NCBI GenBank assembly: GCA_039028975.1 | Contig: JBCCHB010000075.1 | Location: forward strand, 15,482-79,481 | Origin: JAHBNG01 sp039028975 | GTDB lineage: Bacteria; Chloroflexota; Anaerolineae; Caldilineales; Caldilineaceae | Reading direction: 5' to 3' | Length of the DNA stretch: 64,000 bases | Part shown: piece after piece, positions 55,915 through 63,700 of the stretch | Numbering within the stretch: position 1 is the first letter of the stretch | How the letters are laid out: each line of letters opens with the position of its first letter | The notes under the pieces: model-generated | Database searches by the model: none | What the model was told of the DNA's origin: nothing | What the model saw: the letters and a program-made list of their open reading frames with translations, nothing else | Program-made: the position numbers and the translations under genes

Positions 55915-56494
55915 GTCTATTAATATCGTTGATTGATATTGTATCTTTAATGATTATTTGGTGTTTAACAAGTGTGATACAAGATAGTTTCTCTAGAGTA
56001 TCTAACGATTTTGCAATTTGCTTTTCGGAAAATTTGTCACTCAGGACCTTATAGACTTGATTGAGGGAGGATTGACTACGCTCCTGTGACAATATACTCA
56101 CTACTAGCATTACTTGAGCATCAATAGCATCCAATTCTTTTTCCACCAGGGGAGATATTTTTTCCACAAATTGAATTGCGAGCGATACAAGCCCTATTGC
56201 GCTTCTAGAGGAGTCTTCTAATGTGAGTATGGCTAACACAGATGGAGAAAATTTCACTACTTCGACCAAGAATTTACATAGATGGAATTTGATATTTGAA
56301 TATCGAATGCTTTTGGCTGATACAATATCCTCGCCATCAGTTTCAATAACAAATTTTTCGAGAATTTCATCATCATTGTCAGCGATTTCAACATACTGAG
56401 ACAAGATATCAAATTGCTCTTCCTGGATTCTTGTGTCGGAAAGGTTATTGTCACCCAAAATATAGTTGACTAAATCAATCGACTTTGAATTCAT
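55904..56494 (-). CDS. Hypothetical protein in the conflict island
   Basis: 196 residues, acidic N-terminal half (IADNDDEILEKF), a helical middle (about 70-140) and a C-terminal segment that could be a winged helix (SSLNQVYKVLSDKFSEKQIAKSLDTLEKLSCITLV). I do not recognise a family. The frame is supported by GAGGGG upstream of the ATG and by balanced amino-acid use. It ends convergently with the transposase remnant (11-bp overlap). Its place upstream of the trypsin-AAA operon on the same strand makes a regulatory or accessory role possible, but this is only context. Confidence 0.6.
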   Translation of the reverse strand: MNSKSIDLVNYILGDNNLSDTRIQEEQFDILSQYVEIADNDDEILEKFVIETDGEDIVSAKSIRYSNIKFHLCKFLVEVVKFSPSVLAILTLEDSSRSAIGLVSLAIQFVEKISPLVEKELDAIDAQVMLVVSILSQERSQSSLNQVYKVLSDKFSEKQIAKSLDTLEKLSCITLVKHQIIIKDTISINDINRPIH

Positions 56495-57123
56495 CGCCTG
56501 CCCCTCGAAGAAATAATCTTCACTTTAGTGTGCTCTAAATCTATGGAGTTCTGAGGCCATCAAAATAGCATGCTGAGGCCCCAAGTAAAAGCTGATACTA
56601 AGCCTAGACTTCGCGCCCATTCTAACATACGTTTCAAAGATATGTCCCTATTTTGTAGCCTTTCTCTGGCTAAACAATGTGATCAGAAGTAACAGCCCCT
56701 CGGAATCTATATTGAGCTTCAAAGAATTATCTGATATGCTCTAAATGGATGTTGGAGCCGCATATGGTAGCTCATCTATGCAGGAGCACAATATGCCGAA
56801 CGCAAATCTAACTCATGGAAATCACAATACCTGATGACAAAAGCCAAGTATAGCTTGATAAGCGATTGACTTCGAACTGTGTGACCGTAGTTGCTACTCA
56901 TACAATTACTGTACATGGGTGTTATAACTTGTTTTACTTGTACGGAATACAGGCTAAATACAGAACTAATTTTTTGTCCATCGTCAATACTCTTACTGAA
57001 TCTGAGGGTGAAACCTGTATCTAACATACAATAATATATGTTTCACTTAGAAATACCCATAGATAGGGTGCTATGTGTCATGTAGTATTATATATCAAAT
57101 GTTCTCTTTATGGAAGGGTCTAT
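56495..57123. other. Intergenic region between the hypothetical gene and the MITE
   Basis: AT-rich, with short frames only (for example 56776-57027 on the minus strand) that lack family features or ribosome-binding sites. No gene is called. Confidence 0.3.
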
Positions 57124-57131
57124 TCACTAGG

Positions 57132-57272
57132 GGGAGCATCTTAGTTTCGGGGCAAGATTTTCCTACTCGAGAGAATTTTGCTTTTGAAGGGCAAAAACAG
57201 GACTCGAAATGCCGCTGTGAAATGCACCCTCTCAGAGAGACTTCAAGTTCGCCCCCAAAGTGAGATGCTCCC
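57132..57272. mobile_element. 141-bp MITE with 8-bp target-site duplication
   Basis: The terminal inverted repeats are GGGAGCATCTTAGTTTCGGGGC (57132-57153) and the inverse of GGGAGCATCTCACTTTGGGGGC (57251-57272), 19 of 22 identical. The direct repeat TCACTAGG flanks both sides (57124-57131 and 57273-57280). There is no coding capacity for a transposase. An 8-bp duplication is typical of several families, including ISL3 and IS1595; the partner element is not in the window. Confidence 0.8.
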
Positions 57273-57388
57273 TCACTAGGGGCTAGGATGACTTGGTTTT
57301 CCGAGTAAGCTTATTAGTCACAAGTTAAGGATGCATGAGAGTGAGTCCCATTAGGACGAGAGGGTTTGCAAGAACGTTTGATGGGCTT

Positions 57389-58286
57389 AAGAGCCTGAGA
57401 AGCCGTCTGAAAAGTCGATTAAGCGAGCCTACGAAGCATAATGCGAATCATAGCAATATGGATGAAAGCCTCGCTCGACTCAGGTAAAGTCTCAAAGTCA
57501 CGAGATAAACGGCGGTGCATGACAAACCAAGCAAAAGTACGTTCAACAGCCCATCGTTTGGGCAAAAGCACGAATCCTTTGGCCCCGAATGGCCGCAGAA
57601 TCGGAGAAAGGCGGAAACGAAAACGGTCAGCTACCCAGGTGAGAAGCGTGCCTCGATAGGTGCCGTCGACCCAAATGAGTCTCAGCTTTTTGCACACTCC
57701 ATCAAGCGAATTCAGTAGTAACCGTGCGCCTGCTGGATCAGAGACAGAGGCCGCAGTGACAACGACAGCCAGCAGAAGACCCATCGTGTCGACAAGAATG
57801 TGGCGCTTGCGCCCGTCAATTTTCTTGCCAGCGTCATAACCATGTTCACCGCCTATTGCACTGCGTTTGACGCTTTGACTGTCTAGGCTGCCAGCCGTTG
57901 GATGTTTGTGCCGACCGGCTTTCTCTCGGACTCGACTGCGTAACGTGTCATGGATTCGTTTCCATGTTCCGTCGATACGCCATTTGCGAAAGTAATCATG
58001 GACGCTTTTCCAGTTGGGATACTCTTTTGGCAGCATTCGCCACTGGATTCCGCCTACATCTACGTATAATATGCCGTTGACGACCTGACGCATATCAAGG
58101 CTGCGTGGTCTTCCGCCGCTTTTCGCCGCTGGGATCAGTTCCTTGATATAATCCCAGCGGCTGTCAGTCGGGTGCCCCCAGGGCGCGGTTGGGTATATTT
58201 GTTTGTTCACATATTCAAATTACACCACCCTGTCAACTGGCAGCTTTACTTTTCACACAGCTTCTGAAATATTTAAACAGGCTCTT
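57389..58286 (-). mobile_element. IS5-family insertion sequence, left end with a 12-base gap
   Basis: The element spans the transposase gene at 57419-58210. Its ends read AAGAGCCTG...AGAAGCCGTCTGAAAAGT on the left. On the right the inverse is AAGAGCCTG, then 12 extra bases (TTTAAATATTTC), then AGAAGCTGTGTGAAAAGT. The left end thus seems to have lost 12 bases inside the inverted repeat. A target-site duplication could not be fixed with certainty. It marks the right edge of the AT-rich island. Confidence 0.8.
57419..58210 (-). CDS. IS5-family transposase (DDE)
   Basis: 263 residues, complete, in one frame, starting at GTG 58210. The N-terminal part is the DUF4096-type DNA-binding region (WGHPTDSRWDYIKELIP...GGIQWRMLPKEYPNW). 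The DDE triad is seen as SLDSQSVK (D), IWVDGTYRG (D) and WAVERTFAWF (E), with a following R-R-L-S-R-D-F-E. Length and single frame fit the IS1031/IS427-like part of IS5. It may be functional, but the altered left inverted repeat could prevent movement. Confidence 0.92.
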   Translation of the reverse strand: MNKQIYPTAPWGHPTDSRWDYIKELIPAAKSGGRPRSLDMRQVVNGILYVDVGGIQWRMLPKEYPNWKSVHDYFRKWRIDGTWKRIHDTLRSRVREKAGRHKHPTAGSLDSQSVKRSAIGGEHGYDAGKKIDGRKRHILVDTMGLLLAVVVTAASVSDPAGARLLLNSLDGVCKKLRLIWVDGTYRGTLLTWVADRFRFRLSPILRPFGAKGFVLLPKRWAVERTFAWFVMHRRLSRDFETLPESSEAFIHIAMIRIMLRRLA

Positions 58287-58378
58287 ATCCGAATTTCTCC
58301 AGATTGCGACCTTCTTCCTTGTAGAATATAATTACACAACATTTGACAACTTTTGACCCACGCTCCTAGGAAACAATC

Positions 58379-59593
58379 ATGTCTACATTAACGGCAACGC
58401 TTGATGCAGCCACATCAGAAACAACAATTACAACCATCGATCCCCCTAAACATTACGAATCCAACGGTTCCAACGGCACGATCGTTATGGAACAGTCAGA
58501 CGCGCCCATTACACCTAAGCCGAACTTCGGCATTGTGGATTGTGACGTTCACCACAACCTATCCAGTAAGGAAGCGCTCTTTCCTTACCTGCCGCGGCAC
58601 TATGTAGAGCAGATTAAGGATTTTGGAACCATGATGCCAGGCATTGGATACACCAATGTCCCTGGCATGGGTGCCCGGGATGATCTCTGGCTGGAATCGC
58701 CAGACGTCAATCCCGCAACATTGCCCCACATCGCGGCGACCAAGCATTTGGAACCGTACAATGTAGATGTGGCGGTACTGACTGGTGGTGCAACCAGTCC
58801 CGCAGCCGTCCATCCGAATGCGGATTATGCCGCCGCTTATTGTAGTGCTTTCAATCAATATACGGAGGCCGAATGGTTAGCATCAGACGACCGTTTCTAC
58901 GGCTCTATCCATATTTCGCCTACCGATCCAGATCTGGCTATCAAGGAGATCGAACGGTTAGGCGACAACCCCCGCTACATTCAGGTCATGATGCCGGCTG
59001 GTGCGCGGATGCCCTTTGGCAATCGATTCTACCACCCCATCTATGAAGCGTGCGCCCACTATGGTCTTCCTATGGGGGTTCATTTTGGTGGCGAAGGTGC
59101 TGGGACCTCGGCTCCTCCTACGGCTGCAGGGTACCCAACCTACTATTTGGAGATGCGCATGGCTCGTCCCCAAATTGCCATGGCCCACACGGTCAGCTTG
59201 ATCTGCGAGGGGGTCTTTGAAAAGTATCCTTCCTTTAGATTCCTCTTTGTTGAGCATGATACCTTTTGGATTCCAGGGACAATGTGGCACATGGATCAGG
59301 ATTGGAAAGGGCTGCGCGACTACACACCCTGGGTCAAGAAGTTGCCTAGCGAGTATCTGCGCAGCAACATTCGGTTTGGTACCCAGCCCATGCCCGCAGC
59401 ACCAACTCGCCAGGATCTAGAAAAGCTGCTTGAGTGGATGTGGGCTGACGAAATCTTGGTCTTTGCCAGCGATTACCCCCACTGGGACTGGGACGAACCA
59501 AGCACATTCCTGGCTGGCTTTGATAAAGAGTATCGGCAACAGATTATGATTGACAATGCCCGTGATTTGTACGCAGCTCGGTTAAGTGGATAG
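58379..59593 (+). CDS. Amidohydrolase family protein (COG2159-type)
   Basis: 404 residues. A variable, Thr-rich N-terminal tail of about 45 residues precedes the core, which starts FGIVDCDVHHNLSS with the metal-binding DxH. GVHFGGEGAG, FRFLFVEHDTFW and a final VFASDYPHWDWDEP with the last ligand Asp follow. It is similar to decarboxylase/hydrolase-type amidohydrolases found beside Rieske ferredoxin and ring-hydroxylating dioxygenase genes in marine Chloroflexota. It is followed after 54 bp by a Rieske ferredoxin gene on the same strand. The start has a weak ribosome-binding site (TAGGAAAC). Confidence 0.86.
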   Translation: MSTLTATLDAATSETTITTIDPPKHYESNGSNGTIVMEQSDAPITPKPNFGIVDCDVHHNLSSKEALFPYLPRHYVEQIKDFGTMMPGIGYTNVPGMGARDDLWLESPDVNPATLPHIAATKHLEPYNVDVAVLTGGATSPAAVHPNADYAAAYCSAFNQYTEAEWLASDDRFYGSIHISPTDPDLAIKEIERLGDNPRYIQVMMPAGARMPFGNRFYHPIYEACAHYGLPMGVHFGGEGAGTSAPPTAAGYPTYYLEMRMARPQIAMAHTVSLICEGVFEKYPSFRFLFVEHDTFWIPGTMWHMDQDWKGLRDYTPWVKKLPSEYLRSNIRFGTQPMPAAPTRQDLEKLLEWMWADEILVFASDYPHWDWDEPSTFLAGFDKEYRQQIMIDNARDLYAARLSG

Positions 59594-59609
59594 AGATTGG
59601 GGACCACGG

Positions 59610-59630
59610 ATTACGGATTACGGATTACGG
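59610..59630 (+). repeat. Three tandem ATTACGG repeats
   Basis: ATTACGG is repeated three times (59610-59616, 59617-59623, 59624-59630) in the short gap before the Rieske gene start. It is a small microsatellite-like array that could change the spacing between the two genes. Confidence 0.7.
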
Positions 59631-59647
59631 AATGGGTGTTAAAAAAT

Positions 59648-60013
59648 ATGAATCGATTTATCGTTGGGCCTGTAGAAGAATTGCCGCCGGGGAGCCGAAA
59701 GATTGTGCGTGTTGCAGGTCGAGAGATTGGCATTTTTAATGTGGGTGGTGAGTTCTTCGCCCTACGCAACGTCTGCCCTCACATGGGGGCACCAATTTGC
59801 CGAGGTCGCACTCGGCCTTATGTGTCTTGGGATGAGTCAGCAGGCACTACACCTGACCAGATTGCCTTCCATCGAGAAGGCGAGATCCTCAAATGCCCAT
59901 GGCACCTGTGGGAGTTCGATCTGCGAACGGGGCAGTCCATGCATGACGAGACACTACAGGTACGCACCTACAATGTAACCCAAGAGGGACAAACCATCGT
60001 TCTCTACCTATAG
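59648..60013 (+). CDS. Rieske [2Fe-2S] ferredoxin
   Basis: 121 residues when started at ATG 59648. The cluster ligands are in CPHMGAP and CPWHLWEFD, a C-x-H and C-x-x-H pair. The spacing between the pairs is longer than usual because of an inserted loop (RGRTRPYVSWDESAGTT). No membrane segment is present, so it is a soluble ferredoxin-like protein that passes electrons to an oxygenase. No oxygenase gene is intact nearby; a C-terminal alpha-subunit remnant is at 44506-44805. It is co-oriented with the amidohydrolase gene and followed by a terminator. Confidence 0.88.
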   Translation: MNRFIVGPVEELPPGSRKIVRVAGREIGIFNVGGEFFALRNVCPHMGAPICRGRTRPYVSWDESAGTTPDQIAFHREGEILKCPWHLWEFDLRTGQSMHDETLQVRTYNVTQEGQTIVLYL

Positions 60014-60047
60014 GGCTGACTGGCTAGTAAGCTATATGTGTAAAGCA

Positions 60048-60082
60048 AAAGATCCTGGCCCAATATTGAACCAGGATCTTTC
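60048..60082 (+). terminator. Rho-independent terminator of the amidohydrolase-Rieske operon
   Basis: AAAGATCCTGG (60048-60058) pairs perfectly with CCAGGATCTTT (60071-60081) across a 12-base loop, 34 bp after the stop codon. The stem itself ends in TTT. Confidence 0.8.
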
Positions 60083-60150
60083 CCCAACCATTCACTTAAG
60101 GAGAAACCATGTAATGGTATCTATGCAATACTCAGCTTCATTTGTGAAGT

Positions 60151-60294
60151 TCACGATGAAGAACGCCGTATGATGACGGTGTAGTAGAAGCATGAGATAC
60201 CACCAACCAGGATAAAGAAAGCTGTCCCCACATCTTGCTCTACCCTGTCTATTAATACGGACGACTTGTCCTCAAAGTTTCTTACCTCAACCAC
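60151..60294 (-). CDS. Possible small single-pass membrane protein (47 residues)
   Basis: A minus-strand frame starts at GTG 60294 and ends with TGA 60151-60153. It has an acidic N-terminal half (RNFEDKSSVLIDRVEQD) and a hydrophobic helix (TAFFILVGGISCFYYTVII) followed by RR, a plausible N-out/C-in topology. The amino-acid pattern looks like a real protein. The ribosome-binding site is weak, and there is no known family, so it may be a fragment of a larger lost gene. Confidence 0.3.
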   Translation of the reverse strand: MVEVRNFEDKSSVLIDRVEQDVGTAFFILVGGISCFYYTVIIRRSSS

Positions 60295-60745
60295 TTCTCA
60301 TCATCCATTAATCTTTGTTCTTTTCAATTTCCACTAATGGTTAGTCGATTCTACCTAGCCACGTTGCATATTGTAAGCATTTTTCCCTAAATCTACGTCA
60401 AATTGCTGATTGTAAATCGGCGTAAACCGTTGTTCAATTATGAGGACGGTTTATTTGCTATGGTAACTTAAGGATTATCAGTAGATTGCAGTGGAATAGG
60501 TACGCCCTATGTCACCCCAAGGCATGTTGACCATGCGTGTGCAATTGGCTGATTATATCATTGGAAGAAGACAGTTCGTTCCCTCTTCAAGCCCCATCAG
60601 ATAGAGCCGTTTTTCATACAACCGTACTTTCGTTTCATTTCGGCTGATTGAGCCTGGCAAATTTGCCTGCTCAGGGATGCTTGTCAGGTTTTTGCATCCT
60701 TGCAGAACCATCCTAAGCAAGTGTTCAACCTGATAGGAAGGAATT
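60295..60745. promoter_or_regulatory. Upstream region of the third DUF11-type gene
   Basis: No gene is seen. The segment 60484-60555 resembles 7571-7620 (GATTGCAGTGGA-TAGG-ACGCC shared, 21 of 23), so it may be a second dispersed repeat. The promoter for the giant gene should lie here. An AGGAAGGA Shine-Dalgarno follows at about 60735-60742. Confidence 0.35.
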
Positions 60746-60758
60746 ATGTAACTACATT

Positions 60759-63700
60759 ATGAAGTATCTTGACCCTCTTCTACTCACAGTGCCAGATAGA
60801 GTAAGGCAGTTCTGTAACCCAACAAACCCTATCCAAATCACCCAAGCCCTAGACAAACGAATTCAAGCTAAACCCAAACTCAGGCTGCTTGCACCGCTGC
60901 TTGCATTTTTCTTTCTGCTATGTGGGTCAAATCTGGCCTATGCAGACGAGATAATCTATTCAGATGAGATCGGAACGAGACGAACAAACTGGAACGACTC
61001 GCTACAGATTCCCCAGTTTGATCCGAACTTAGGGATCTTGTCATCTATCGAAATTCGCTTGAGCGCCAACGTTGTCGGGAGCGCTGCCTTTGAGAATACG
61101 GGGCCAAGCAGCGCGCCAGTGACCATGACCCATAGTGCATTGGTGACGATTATCCTTCCGACTGGCACAAGTGTGACGAGCGTGCCGACGAATCGCCTTG
61201 TCACCACGGTTCCTCGATTTGACAATGAATTTGATTATGCTGGGGAGTCGGGCGATACGGTTCAGCTATCTGCAACCGATGTCGATGAAGTGGTGCTGAC
61301 CGAAGCGGCAGAGATGGCTCCCTTTATTGGAACTGGTATCATCAACTTTCCGGCGGAAGCCCTGGGCAGCTCATCTAGTCAAGGGCCGGGAAATTTTGCT
61401 CTGCTCCTTAGTGCGAATTCCTCGGGGGTAGTCCTTACCATCCATTACATCTTCGCTGTTACGGACATTGATATTGAAACGTACACCAATGGGTTTGATG
61501 CAGACGATGCCAATGATCCCACAGTCCCCGAAATAGCCGTCGGTGATCCCGTCACCTGGACCTATGATGTTCAGAATACAGGCGAGGTAACCTTCACCCT
61601 AGATGAAGTGGTTGTGACCGATAGCGTAACAGGCGTTGTGCCGGAATTTATCCCCAGCAGCGATGATGGTGATGGATTGCTTGCGCCTGGCGAGGTGTGG
61701 CAGTACCGCTTCGTTACCACGGCTATCGATCTGACTGATGCGCCAGATGGGACGCCCATCGTTGATGGCTGCGATGCTGGGAACACCTTTAGAACAAGGC
61801 CCACCTACGAGAACGTCGGGACCGTCACGGTGGACAGATACTCACTGATAGATACGGATCCCACCCATCACTGCACTCCCTTCGACCAGAGCCTAACCGT
61901 CCGCAAGTTGATCAACGGTATTGATGTTCAAGCCAACCGCTCAAACAATGTTCCTCAGCTAGAACCAGGCGATCCTATCACTTGGACGTATGAGGTGCTT
62001 AATGATGGCAATGCAACCTTTGCCCTCAACGAACTATCCGTCACGGATAGCGATCCAGCCGTGACACCCGTCTTTGATCCGACCAGCGATAGCGGTGGTG
62101 ATCAGCTCCTTTCTCCTGGGGAGACTTGGCTCTATACCGCCACAGGCACCGCGCAGAACCTGGATCGCCCTAACCCTGGGACGTCGATTGTATCTGGCTG
62201 TGGTCCTGAAGAGAGCGATGCCCAACGGTCGGCCTACCAAAACGTTGCCACAGTGGTGGCCGGCGATATTGTTCAGGTGGATGAGAGTTTTTACTGTCAG
62301 GATCGCTCTACGGAACTGACCATCGAAAAATTGACCAACGGATTCGACGCCGATCTACCCAATGATTCGGATGTTCCCCAGCTTACACCAGGCGATTCCG
62401 TTACGTGGACCTATCAGGTGCAAAATATTGGATCTGGTCAGGTTACCTTGAGCGATATCCAAGTGACAGATAGCCAGACTGGCATTATCCCTCGCTTTGA
62501 TCCAGAAAGTGATGTAGGTAGTGATGGCATCCTCTCCCCAGACGAGACCTGGCTCTTTATGGCAACCTCCTTAGTCCAGTATCTCCATCTTCCTGATCCA
62601 ACTGTGGATACGGTGCCAGGTTGTGATCCAGATGGTGAGGGACGACTGCGCAATGCCTACGTCAATATCGGAACCGTTACCCTAGGAAGCCAAAGTGATA
62701 CCGATAGCAGCCACTATTGCATTGCACCCAATCCGCAGATTCAGGTTGAAAAGCTGACCAACGGTATTGATGCTGACGATCCCAACGAGGTTGGCGTCCC
62801 CTTGGTTGCACCCGGTGCGGAGGTCATTTGGACATACCTTGTTAAGAATGTGGGCAATGTTCCTTTGCCCCAAGCGGATATTCGCGTTACGGATAGTCAG
62901 ACCGATATTTTACCTGTCTTGGATGACTCCAGTGATAGCAACGCCGACCAGATCCTCTCACCAGGCGAAACGTGGCGCTATCAGGCCAGCGCAACTGCCG
63001 TCGATCTGACTGTGCCCCCTGCAAATATCCAGACCATCAGCGGGTGCGATCCAGCAAATTTGAATCTAACCAGATTGGCTTATATGAACACGGCCACAGT
63101 GACAGTTGGCACAATCAATGATACAGACTCCAGCCATTACTGCAACCCGCCACTGTCCGACTTGGTAATCGAAAAGAGGACGAACACCGTTGATGCGGAC
63201 CAGCCTAATGATCGCTTTATCCCCATTGTTGCACCCGGTGAACCGATTACTTGGACGTACACGGTACGCAATCGGGGGGCTATCACCTATACCGCTGGGC
63301 AAGTTAGCGTGACAGATAGTGATCCAGCTGTAGAGCCTACTTGGATGCCAGATAGTGACCGAAACGATGATCAGCTACTCTCGCCTGGTGAAATTTGGCG
63401 CTACATTGCCATTGGTGTGGCCCAAGATCTGACGGCACCAGATCCGGGCACCATTGTGGTGGATGGGTGCGATCCAGATAATACGGGAGCCAAACGCGCT
63501 ACCTATCAAAATATTGCCATCGTTCAAGCTGGAAGCAGCAGCGATTCTGATGCGAGCCATTACTGTCAGCCGCCGGTCCGGAGTTTGGATATTCTCAAGT
63601 TGACGAATGGCATTGACGTAGCCGATGCCAATGCACCATCGGTTCCTCGGCTTGCGCCAGGAGACCCGATCCAATGGACCTATCTCATCACCAATACAGG

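Noticed and set aside
56776..57027. 83-codon minus-strand frame
   Set aside because: No start signal, no family features; AT-rich chance frame.
57075..57263. 62-codon plus-strand frame
   Set aside because: Most of it lies inside the 141-bp MITE.
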